64,000 nucleotides of DNA, from the NCBI GenBank assembly GCA_963805705.1, contig CAWDVH010000005.1, positions 1,178,001-1,242,000 on the forward strand. Direction: 5' to 3'. The notes beneath the pieces are model-generated. The model was not told where the DNA came from and ran no database searches. It saw only the letters and a list, made by a program, of their open reading frames with translations. Shown here in pieces: positions 37,114-44,422 of this stretch (its first letter is position 1; each line of letters starts with the position of its first letter). The position numbers were made by a program, and so were the translations under genes. The DNA comes from CAWDVH01 sp963805705 (GTDB lineage: Bacteria > Actinomycetota > Actinomycetes > Streptosporangiales > Streptosporangiaceae).

Positions 37114-37824
37114 TCACTTGATGTGCGACGGATCATCTCCGCTCGACGTGTGACGCACCCTAGTTTCTGGTAGCGGGATAGGTATGTCCTGCCGGTTGTT
37201 GTTACTGGTCTGGCTGCTCACCTTGGTCAGCTGGGTCCAGCGTCCTATCGTCGGCGCAGTGCCGACCAGGCACTCGACGTCGACCGGGAAACCCGCCAGA
37301 GCGTAAGCAGTCAGGCGTAGATGGCCTTCCAGGCACACCAGCTCGCGCTGGTTCTCGCCGACCAGGATCAGGGGCGGGAACTGCTCTCCCCTGGCGAGCG
37401 CGCGGGCTGCCTCTGTGAATCTCCCGTTGGGCACGTCCCACGCCCGTATTCCTGCCTGGATGCGTGCGGCCGCGTCAGCGGGCAGGCGGCTGCCGCCCGA
37501 GATCTCATACCAGTAGGAGTAGTCCATGTAACGCACCCTGGCGATCTCGTCGGCGCAAAGGACCGCCCAGATCCATGTCACCTGAGCGGGGAAGTCCATG
37601 AACAGCTCACGGTCTTCGCCGTAGCCGCGCGTGGCCGCGAGCACGCGGCGGCGCGCGGCATTCGCTTCGGCGTCGGAGAGGTTCGGGCAGGTGAGCAACC
37701 GCTCGGGCTGCCCGCATGACGCCAGGCAGGCCCTGATGTCCCCGCCGAACCTCTCGCTGGACAGCTCGCCGCGCAAGAAAGTGGCGACCATCTCGTCGTC
37801 ACTGCTCATGCCCAGAATCTGCAC
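37114..37824 (-). CDS. hypothetical protein with a ParB-like nucleotide-binding motif
   Basis: 236 residues. The central segment FPPLILVGENQRELVCLEGHLRLTAYALAGFPVDVECLVG has the ParB/Srx pattern of a hydrophobic strand, then EGHxRL followed by helix, in which the C-motif GxxR region binds nucleotide. No HTH follows, so it is not a partition protein. The N-terminal half (PERLLTCPNLSDAEANAARRRVLAATRGYG, DFPAQVTWIWAVLCADEIARVRYMDYSYW) is unknown to me. The C-terminus is short, polar and less GC-rich (NNNRQDIPIPLPETRVRHTSS). It is in an accessory patch; transfer is possible. Confidence 0.7.
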   Translation of the reverse strand: MQILGMSSDDEMVATFLRGELSSERFGGDIRACLASCGQPERLLTCPNLSDAEANAARRRVLAATRGYGEDRELFMDFPAQVTWIWAVLCADEIARVRYMDYSYWYEISGGSRLPADAAARIQAGIRAWDVPNGRFTEAARALARGEQFPPLILVGENQRELVCLEGHLRLTAYALAGFPVDVECLVGTAPTIGRWTQLTKVSSQTSNNNRQDIPIPLPETRVRHTSSGDDPSHIK

Positions 37825-37971
37825 GACGCCAGTATGAAGGTCCCTCTAGGCACGTTCCCGTCAGGCACGCCCCGCCAGTCGCGGCGGCATGGACGTGCGC
37901 ATTTTGTCGGCGCCCCTGGTTAGTATTAATCGAAATCTTGTTCTAGTGTCTGACCAGGGCAGAGTGACGCG

Positions 37972-39708
37972 ATGCTAGAAGACGGCGAAAGCTGGCCCGA
38001 CGAGACGGACAGCCGCGGGCTCGATGCGGAGCGTGGAAGTCAGCGATCCGTCTCGCCACAGGGCTTGGCGTGGTCGTGGGAGATCGACCTGGAAGAACTC
38101 CTGGCTGCGGTCACCGGCCAGGAGGATGGCCGGGAGCCGCCAGAGGATCAGGAGGCGGTACTGGAGACTGAGCTGGACGCTCTGGATGCCTGCCAGGGCC
38201 GGCCGCTGGCGCCTGCCGAGATCGCGGGCCTGGTCGCCGGTCGGATGTCACCAGGGCCTGGCCTGGCCGCCCTGCTGGCCGCCGCACCTCCGGCGGATCT
38301 GGCCGACTATGCGCTCCCGGATGTAGCGGCCGCCTACCGGCGGATCGGCTCGTGGGCGCAGGCCATGGAACTTGCCTGTGTGGCGAAGATCGCGGCTCAC
38401 TCCGCCGCTCGCGACCCGGAGGTCGGCATCGGTGCGGATGGCCGCCCCGCGCGAGTTACCAGAGAGGCGTGCGCGGAGGTATCTCTGGCGCTGACGACCA
38501 CCGGCGCCGGTGCCGAATGGTGGACCGATCTGGCGGTCACCTTGTCCTGGCAGCTGCGGGCGACCGGAGCGGCCCTGCGTGCCGGGACGATTGACCTGGC
38601 CAGGGCTCGGCTGATGGCCGAGGCCACCTGCCTGCTGGATGACCGGACGGCGCAGGCAGTAGAGGAGAAGATCCTGCCCTACGCGGGAGACAAGACCACC
38701 GGGGCGCTCCGCGCGGCCCTGCGCCGGGCGGTCATCAGCGCGGATCCGGCCGGTGCTGAGCGGCGGCGGGCCGAAGCCGAGAGGCAGGCCAGGGTGGTGC
38801 TTCACCCGGAGGCGGAGAGCACGGCCACGCTGTCTGGTCAGAGCCTGCCCGGCGTGCATGCCACCGCGGCGATGGCGAAGATCAAGGCGATGGCCAGGGC
38901 ACTGAAGGCCTCAGGTGCGCCCGGCTCCATGGACTTCCTGAGTGCTCAGGTCTACATCGGGCTGCTCCTGGGCACGCTGCCACCCGCCCTGCCCGATGGC
39001 GGCTCTCCCGATTACGACGCCCCGCCCGGCGGCCCCCCGCCCGGTAGCGCCTCACCCGGCTACGGCGGTCCTCCGGGCCCCAGCGGGCCTCCCGCCTCCG
39101 GCGGGCCCCCTGCTTCCGGCGATCTTTCCGGCTCTGATGAGTCACCGGGGCCTGGCGCGCCCTCCGGCGACATTGGCCATGCCGACCACCGGGCGGGAAC
39201 CGGCCCGGTGGTCGAAGCCGCCTGGCCGCCGCTGCCCGCAGTTATTCCGCCGGGGCTGGCGTCATCTGGCCCGGCCGGGATCGCCGAGAAGGCGTCAGCC
39301 AGGGCCGCCAGCGGCCTGCTCGACCTCTCTGTTTCCTGGGCGACCCTGGCCGGTCTCCAGCCCGAGCCCGGCTGGCTTGGCCGCCTCGGCCCGGTGACCC
39401 CGGTCCAGGCCCGGGAGCTGGCCGCCCTGGCCTGCGGCGAGTTCGCCACGCAGTGGCGGATCATCCTGGTCACCCCGACGGGCCAAGCCAGAGCCGTCGT
39501 CCGGATCCCGCGCCTGCGCGACGGTCCAGGCGAGCACGCAGATGGCGAGCATGCGGACGGCGAGCATGCGGATAATGGCGACGCACACAGCGGGCTGCCC
39601 GGTGTCGGGATGGTCGGGCGGGTCACGCTGATCGTCCCCGACACCGTCCTGGACCGGGCACCGCCCAGCCGGCCGGGAAGCTCGGCCGCATCCTGGCCGC
39701 GGCGCTAA
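37972..39708 (+). CDS. DUF222 (13E12-type) protein, N-terminal part of a frameshifted HNH endonuclease
   Basis: 578 residues from ATG at 37972. The DUF222 domain covers about residues 80-330 (ELACVAKIAAHSAARDPEV, SLALTTTGAGAEWWTDLAVTLSWQLRATGAALRAGTIDLARARLMAEAT and the 13E12 repeat-like ADPAGAERRRAEAERQARVVLHPEAES). A long Pro/Gly/Ser stretch follows (about 345-430), then a second conserved block ending GMVGRVTLIVPDTVLD. In complete relatives the HNH domain comes next; here the frame ends at 39708 while HNH continues in the next frame to 40085. A three-fold GEHADGEHAD repeat is near the end. Such proteins accompany mobile elements in actinobacteria. Confidence 0.8.
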   Translation: MLEDGESWPDETDSRGLDAERGSQRSVSPQGLAWSWEIDLEELLAAVTGQEDGREPPEDQEAVLETELDALDACQGRPLAPAEIAGLVAGRMSPGPGLAALLAAAPPADLADYALPDVAAAYRRIGSWAQAMELACVAKIAAHSAARDPEVGIGADGRPARVTREACAEVSLALTTTGAGAEWWTDLAVTLSWQLRATGAALRAGTIDLARARLMAEATCLLDDRTAQAVEEKILPYAGDKTTGALRAALRRAVISADPAGAERRRAEAERQARVVLHPEAESTATLSGQSLPGVHATAAMAKIKAMARALKASGAPGSMDFLSAQVYIGLLLGTLPPALPDGGSPDYDAPPGGPPPGSASPGYGGPPGPSGPPASGGPPASGDLSGSDESPGPGAPSGDIGHADHRAGTGPVVEAAWPPLPAVIPPGLASSGPAGIAEKASARAASGLLDLSVSWATLAGLQPEPGWLGRLGPVTPVQARELAALACGEFATQWRIILVTPTGQARAVVRIPRLRDGPGEHADGEHADGEHADNGDAHSGLPGVGMVGRVTLIVPDTVLDRAPPSRPGSSAASWPRR

Positions 39709-40085
39709 GGGCTGCCGCCCGTGCAGCCGCCCGCGCTGATGCGGCCCTGGCCGCTGACACCCTGGCCGGCGGCTGTGCCCATCAGGCGGCCACGACTTCC
39801 TACCGGCCACCGCCATCGCTGCGAGAATGGGTAGCGGCCAGGGATCTGACCTGCCGCTTCCCGACGTGCCGTCAGCCTGCCTGGCGCTGCGACCTGGATC
39901 ACACGCTGCCCTGGGAAGACGGCGGGCGGACCTGCAGCTGCAACCTCGGCGGACTCTGCCGGGCGCATCACAAGATCAAGCAGCATCTGCTCTGGGCCTT
40001 GTACCAGGACACCCAGGGAATCTTCAGATGGACCACGCCCGCCGGGCGTACTTATGCCGCGACGCCCGACCTTCACCCCTTCTAG
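39678..40085 (+). pseudogene. HNH endonuclease domain of the DUF222 gene, in a shifted frame
   Basis: Reading from 39678 in the frame one base behind the DUF222 gene gives KLGRILAAALRAAARAAARADAAL, then SLREWVAARDLTCRFPTC, the HNH core RCDLDHTLPWEDGGRTCSCNLGGLCRAHHKIKQ and the common ending FRWTTPAGRTYAATP, stopping with TAG at 40083-40085. The metal-binding His-Asp-His and the CxxC-type cysteines are intact. There is no start codon of its own. The junction lies between about 39660 and 39705, and restoring one base would fuse both halves. No standard slippery heptamer is present. Confidence 0.8.
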
Positions 40086-40155
40086 CCTCCCGGTTGTGAG
40101 CATCCGGCCTCCTGCTGTCGTCAGCATCGGGGAGACCCAGGGATGGCATCTTGTC

Positions 40156-40284
40156 TCACATGCCGGTCATGCCGTCGGCCATCTCAGGTGCCGTCACACC
40201 GCCGGTCATCTCCCGGAGGATGTCGATGTGGCCGTTGTGCCGGGCTGTCTCCTCGGTCAGGTGGAGCGGGACATAGCGCAATAA
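40156..40284 (-). pseudogene. remnant of a DinB-fold (DUF664-like) protein
   Basis: The minus strand encodes LLRYVPLHLTEETARHNGHI followed by DILREMTGGVT and a stop at 40156-40158. This is the C-terminal signature of DUF664/DinB-like enzymes (EETARHxGHxDILRE, with the metal-binding His). Upstream of 40284 no matching sequence or start codon is found, so only the last third of the gene remains. Confidence 0.65.
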
Positions 40285-40353
40285 GCCCGTTCTGGCCCGC
40301 GCCGCGCGGGTTGCCGAGCATACCCAAATGCCGCTTCGGTCCGTGAAACCGGA

Positions 40354-41196
40354 TCAGACCGGCGGCCACGGGACGGCGGGCCAGTCATCCGGCGGGTAAG
40401 GATGCACGCGGTGCGCCAGCAGTAGCTCGATGCGCCGGCGGGTGGCGTCGACCTCGTCTTCGGTCAGCCATCTGGCCAGCTCAGCGGCCAGGTCCCCGGC
40501 GTCCAGCTGCCCTTGCAGCATGGTGAGCGCCTCGACCGAGCGGCCGGGCAGGGTGCGGCCCCGCCACTGCCAGAGCACGGTCCTGAGCTTGTACTCCTCG
40601 CCGAAGCAGACGCCGTGATCACAGCCATACAGGTGCCCGTCAGGGGCGGGCAGGAGATGGCCGATCTTACGGTCGGCGTTATTGACCACGGCGTCGAAGA
40701 CGGCCATCTGGCGTAGCCCCAGATGATCGGTGCGGCGTGCCAGGGCCAGCAAGTCGACCGACTCGTCGGAGTCAATCCAGAGCTGGCACATGCCGGGCCC
40801 GAAGGGCCCGTCGCGGTAGATCGTGGGTGGCACGACATCCCAGCCGGCCGATCTGGAAACGTGATAAGCAGCGATCTCGCGGCCGGCCAGCGTGCCTGAG
40901 GGAAAGTCCCACAACGGCCGCTCCCCCGCCACTGGCTTGTAGACGCAGGCCGCCTGGCTGTCCTCGTGCGTGATCGTGCAGTACATGGTCGCGTTCGAGG
41001 CGTCGACGAGCCTGCCCTCGACATTCAGGCTGCCCTGGCTGAGCAGGGCCAGCGCGACCTCCTCGGCAGCTGCCCTGGCTGCGTTCCCCCCGGGCGCCTC
41101 GGCCGTCCCGTCGGCCTCCGGCGTGCCCCGGTCGCTGCCGGACTTGCGGGATTTCGAGCTACGCCCGGCCTTCCGGCCGGGTGCGGTGTCAGGCAT
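40354..41196 (-). CDS. SCO1664 family protein (PI3/PI4-kinase-like fold)
   Basis: 280 residues from ATG at 41196, which overlaps the DUF3090 gene by eight bases; the longer frame to 41319 would lie inside it. After a basic, Ser/Gly-rich N-terminus the core shows MYCTITHEDSQAACVYKPVAGERPLWDFPSGTLAGREIAAYHVS, with the kinase-like Lys in VYKPV, then MAVFDAVVNNADRKIGHLL (the NxDRK catalytic-loop pattern) and YGCDHGVCFGEE (metal-binding DxG pattern). The family is actinobacterial and lies beside DUF3090 and a histidine phosphatase; its substrate is unknown. Confidence 0.9.
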   Translation of the reverse strand: MPDTAPGRKAGRSSKSRKSGSDRGTPEADGTAEAPGGNAARAAAEEVALALLSQGSLNVEGRLVDASNATMYCTITHEDSQAACVYKPVAGERPLWDFPSGTLAGREIAAYHVSRSAGWDVVPPTIYRDGPFGPGMCQLWIDSDESVDLLALARRTDHLGLRQMAVFDAVVNNADRKIGHLLPAPDGHLYGCDHGVCFGEEYKLRTVLWQWRGRTLPGRSVEALTMLQGQLDAGDLAAELARWLTEDEVDATRRRIELLLAHRVHPYPPDDWPAVPWPPV

Positions 41197-41749
41197 GGCC
41201 GACCCGGTGGCCGTTCTGCCGCGGGCATACATGGCCGGCCGGGTCGAGTGGTAGCCCGCAGAGCGGGCAGGGGGGGCGCCCCTGGCTGACGAGCTGCAGC
41301 GCGCGCTGCGAGAAGGCACGCGCGGCAGCCGCGCTGATCCGTACCCTCAGCACGGCGGGGCCATCCTCGGGAACATCCTCAGTCAACGGCTCGATCGGCT
41401 CGTCGGCCTCCTCCTGAGCTTCGATGATGACCCGCTCATCGTCGTGGTCCCAGGCGAGCGCGATCGCGCCGACCCTGAACTCCTCCATGAGCGGCAGCTC
41501 GAGCGGGCCGTCGTCAGCCAGGGCACCGGGCGCGGCGGCCGGGACCGCCGCTTCGCCGGCGCTGCGGCGCAGTACCTCATCCAGCAGCTCGTCGAGCCGC
41601 TCGGCGAGCTGGCTCACCTGCCCCTTCTCCAGCGCCACGCTGGTCACCCTGCCACTGGCGCTGGCCTGGAGGTAGAAGGTGCGCTCTCCAGGCTGACCGA
41701 CCGTTCCGGCGATGAATCTGTCCGGTGGGTCGTACGAATAGACCGGCAT
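41189..41749 (-). CDS. DUF3090 family protein
   Basis: 186 residues. It begins MPVYSYDPPDRFIAGTVGQPGERTFYLQA, the family signature, and ends with a zinc-ribbon-like C-terminus (GRPPCPLCGLPLDPAGHVCPRQNGH, four cysteines plus His). The middle has AFSQRALQLVSQGRP. It overlaps the SCO1664-family gene downstream and starts five bases after the histidine phosphatase stop, so the three genes are a tight operon that is conserved across actinobacteria. Function unknown; a protein-protein or nucleic-acid role for the zinc ribbon is possible. Confidence 0.93.
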   Translation of the reverse strand: MPVYSYDPPDRFIAGTVGQPGERTFYLQASASGRVTSVALEKGQVSQLAERLDELLDEVLRRSAGEAAVPAAAPGALADDGPLELPLMEEFRVGAIALAWDHDDERVIIEAQEEADEPIEPLTEDVPEDGPAVLRVRISAAAARAFSQRALQLVSQGRPPCPLCGLPLDPAGHVCPRQNGHRVGHA

Positions 41750-41754
41750 GACCC

Positions 41755-42615
41755 CTATCCTCCCGCGCCGCCGCCGACCTGTGCGTCGGCCTCCCCGCGA
41801 GCAGCCGTCCTGGACTGCTGTCCGGCCGGTTTCCGCAGGCCAGCGACGTCTCCGCCAGTGTCATTCATCCGCAACAGGAATGGGCGCAGGGGCGTGTACC
41901 TGATCACGCTGAGCGAGCACGGATCGACCTGAATCCGCTGGCACATATCCAGGTGCAGCCCAAGGCTATCGGCGAGGATGGCTTTGATCACGTCGCCGTG
42001 CGAGCAGATCAGGTACGTCGCGTTATGCCCAAGGCGCCTGTTCCAGTCGCGTACCGCGTCGACGGCACGGTTCTGCATGTCGAGCATTGACTCGCCGTCT
42101 TCGCCGGGGAAGCGCACCGCGCTCGGATGGGACTGCACCACGCGCCAGAGCGGATCGGCGGCCAGCCGCTTGAGCGGCTTTCCGGTCCAGTCGCCGTACC
42201 TGCACTCCCCTAGCCTCGCGTCCTCCTGCGGAGTGACGACCGGGCCATCTACGGCGAGCCCCTGGCCGTCGGCTCGTTCCTGGCCGTGGGAAGGTTCATG
42301 GCCGCTGGCCGGCTCTTGGCTGTTGGCCGGCTCATGACCGTTGGGAGGCACCTGGCTGATGGCGGTTCCGCTCGTGCTGGCGGCACCGCGGGCGCTGGCG
42401 GGATGCCGGGCGCTGGCGATCGCCTCGGCTGTCTCGACGCAGCGCTCAAGCGGACTGGTGATGATCGCGTCAAGCGGCAAGCCGGCGAGCCGCGCGCCCA
42501 GCGCGGCCGCCTGCGCACGGCCCCTGTCGTCCAGGCTGATGCCCGGCGTCCATCCGGTCAGCGCCACGCCCGTCGTCGCCGTGAGGCCATGGCGCACTAC
42601 CAGGACCAACGTCAT
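41755..42615 (-). CDS. histidine phosphatase family protein (MSMEG_4193 type) with a repeat insertion
   Basis: 286 residues. The phosphohistidine motif RHG is at Arg8-His9-Gly10 (LVVRHGLTATTG), followed by LDDRGRAQAAALGARLAGLPLDAIITSPLERCVETAEAI, ECRYGDWTGKPLK and the second catalytic His in YLICSHGDVIKAILAD. Between the first helix pair and the ECRYGDW block an insert of about 50 residues made of GHEP/NSQEP/SHGQE-type units breaks the usual spacing; relatives are about 230 residues. It is the first gene of the operon with DUF3090 and the SCO1664-family gene. Substrate unknown. Confidence 0.92.
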   Translation of the reverse strand: MTLVLVVRHGLTATTGVALTGWTPGISLDDRGRAQAAALGARLAGLPLDAIITSPLERCVETAEAIASARHPASARGAASTSGTAISQVPPNGHEPANSQEPASGHEPSHGQERADGQGLAVDGPVVTPQEDARLGECRYGDWTGKPLKRLAADPLWRVVQSHPSAVRFPGEDGESMLDMQNRAVDAVRDWNRRLGHNATYLICSHGDVIKAILADSLGLHLDMCQRIQVDPCSLSVIRYTPLRPFLLRMNDTGGDVAGLRKPAGQQSRTAARGEADAQVGGGAGG

Positions 42616-42669
42616 TCCCCTGACTCTAGGGGGTAGCCGCCGTTGCCGTGCACCGCGGGTCAGCCGCCA

Positions 42670-43281
42670 TCATGGTCGGTCGGCCACCACGAAGGTCACC
42701 GATCCGAAGCTCACCTGGTCACCGGGCCGTATCGGGACCGGGCAGGCGATCCGCCAGCCGTTCAGCCGGGTGCCGTTGGTAGAGCCGAGATCCGCCAGCA
42801 GCCAGCCCTCGTCACTGCGATTAAGCCCCGCGTGCCACCGTGACACGGTCTGGTCAGCCAGGGTCATGTCACACGCGAGCTCGCGGCCGATAGTGAACCG
42901 CCGCCGCGCCTCCCGCGGCAGCAGCAGGGTGGGCGGCGCGGAGCCCATCCAGCGGTCGGCCATGGCCGCGGTCGTGCTACGAAGATTCCGCAGCCACTCG
43001 CGCGCTGTCTCGGGCAGCCGCAGCCGCCGCGGCGGCAGGTCAGCTAGCTGCTCGGCGAGCTCGTCGCGGCGGCTGGCCCGCAGCACGGCGTCGACCCGGT
43101 GCATCAGGGTGTCCTGGCTGAGCCGCCCTTCGGCGAAGCGCTCGTGCAGCTCGGCGATCGCCTGATCGCGCTCGGCGTCAGAAGCGCGCAGCCGGCCCGG
43201 CCCGGCGTGACCGCGATCTGGGAGCGGATCGCCGCGGGAGGGCTGGCTCGCCGCGCGGCTGCCGCCCGGCTGACCTGTCAT
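42670..43281 (-). CDS. DUF1707 and FHA domain protein
   Basis: 203 residues. DUF1707 at about 30-85 (RLRASDAERDQAIAELHERFAEGRLSQDTLMHRVDAVLRASRRDELAEQLADLP) is a small actinobacterial domain; the FHA domain is at about 120-200, with the phosphothreonine-binding signature FTIGRELACDMTLADQTVSRWHAGL (GR, S, RxH) and DLGSTNGTRLNG. It should bind a Ser/Thr-kinase-phosphorylated partner. No kinase is in the window. It lies between the histidine phosphatase operon and the peptide transporter, with the ABC genes upstream on the same strand but 177 bases away. Confidence 0.92.
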   Translation of the reverse strand: MTGQPGGSRAASQPSRGDPLPDRGHAGPGRLRASDAERDQAIAELHERFAEGRLSQDTLMHRVDAVLRASRRDELAEQLADLPPRRLRLPETAREWLRNLRSTTAAMADRWMGSAPPTLLLPREARRRFTIGRELACDMTLADQTVSRWHAGLNRSDEGWLLADLGSTNGTRLNGWRIACPVPIRPGDQVSFGSVTFVVADRP

Positions 43282-43388
43282 GCCAGAAGTATCGGCTCCG
43301 ATCGGCCGCCGGACAAGGCCGACCTGATCGCTGATGCCGCCCAGAGACGCTGACCCCCTTGTGAGTCAGGCTCAGCCGGCTTCCCGGG

Positions 43389-43434
43389 GCTCAGCCCGTC
43401 AGCCTCCCGGAGCTCAGCCCGTCAGCCTCCCGGA
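43389..43434. repeat. exact 23-bp tandem duplication downstream of the second dppB
   Basis: Two identical 23-base copies, 43389-43411 and 43412-43434 (beginning GCTCAGCCCGTCAGCC), lie 25 bases beyond the stop codon of the last transporter gene. Confidence 0.92.
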
Positions 43435-43458
43435 TCGGGGCAGCCAGGCCTCTTGAGT

Positions 43459-44406
43459 TCAGCCCAGCCGGATCCGCGGGTCGGCGACGGTCAGCGCGAC
43501 GTCGGCGACCAGGTTGCCGGCCACGGTCAGGATCGCGGCGATCAGGGTGTAGGCGAGCAGCACGTTGTAGTCCTCATTGCCGAGGCTGTTGTAGAACAGG
43601 AGTCCGAGCCCCGGGTAGTTGAAGACGACCTCGGCGATGAGGTTTCCGGCGAGCAGGGCCGGGATGGACAGGCCGATCAGGGTGACCATGGGCAGGGATG
43701 CGTTGCGGACCAGGTGCCGCAGCAGGACCAGGCGCTCGGGCAGGCCCTTGGCCCTGGCCGCCTTGATGTAGTCCTGGGCCAGGGTGTCCATCGCGGTAGA
43801 ACGCATGTACCGGGAGTAGCCGGCCACGATCAGCAGGGTGATGCAGACGATGGGCAGGGTCATGGCGTGCCAGTCGGTCATGATCGCCCAGAGTGAGGTG
43901 TACTGGCTCGCCTCGAAGCTGAAGATCGGGAACGTCAGGGCCAGCAGCTGGATGGCGATCAGGTACAGGAAGAAGTCCGGCATGGCGTAGGTGGTGAACG
44001 CCAGCGTGGTGACGACGGTGTCGCCGAGGGTGTTGCGCCGCACCGCCTGGTAGATCCCCAGCGGGACCGCGATCAGCACCGCCAGCGTCAGCGACACCCC
44101 TGACAGCCACAGGCTGCGCGCCCAGCGCTCCTGGAACAGCGCCGTCACGCTCTGATTGACCTTGTAGGAATAGCCGAGATTGCCGTGCAGCATGTTGCCG
44201 ACGTACGACAGGTACTGCTCGATCCAGGGCCGGTCGAACCCGTTCGCCTTATTCCACGCCGCGATGGCCACCGGGCTCGACTTCGGCCCGAGGACATTGA
44301 TGGCCGGGGACGGATAGATGATATGCAGCAGGAAGTAGATGAAGATCGACACGCCCGCGACTACCACGACCGAGACGGCCACCCTGCGAATTAGGTAGGA
44401 AGTCAC
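43459..44406 (-). CDS. peptide/nickel-type ABC transporter permease (second DppB paralogue)
   Basis: 315 residues with six membrane helices of the BPD_transp_1 type. The N-terminal segment (SYLIRRVAVSVVVVAGVSIFIYFLLH) and the EAA loop (QDYIKAARAKGLPERLVLLRHLVRNASLP) are typical of DppB/OppB. It is of identical length to, and aligns without gaps and with clearly more than half of positions identical to, the permease encoded at 47556-48503; the stretch MRSTAMDTLAQDYIKAARAK is the same in both. It is the last gene of the operon, 16 bases after the fused ATPase, so the operon carries two alternative B permeases and one C permease. Confidence 0.93.
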   Translation of the reverse strand: MTSYLIRRVAVSVVVVAGVSIFIYFLLHIIYPSPAINVLGPKSSPVAIAAWNKANGFDRPWIEQYLSYVGNMLHGNLGYSYKVNQSVTALFQERWARSLWLSGVSLTLAVLIAVPLGIYQAVRRNTLGDTVVTTLAFTTYAMPDFFLYLIAIQLLALTFPIFSFEASQYTSLWAIMTDWHAMTLPIVCITLLIVAGYSRYMRSTAMDTLAQDYIKAARAKGLPERLVLLRHLVRNASLPMVTLIGLSIPALLAGNLIAEVVFNYPGLGLLFYNSLGNEDYNVLLAYTLIAAILTVAGNLVADVALTVADPRIRLG

Positions 44407-44422
44407 CCCGGCACCCCTCCGG

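Noticed and set aside
39655..39710. Programmed -1 frameshift site in the DUF222-HNH gene
   Set aside because: No XXXYYYZ heptamer with pairing in both frames is present (GGGAAGC is the closest); mutation or sequencing error is simpler.
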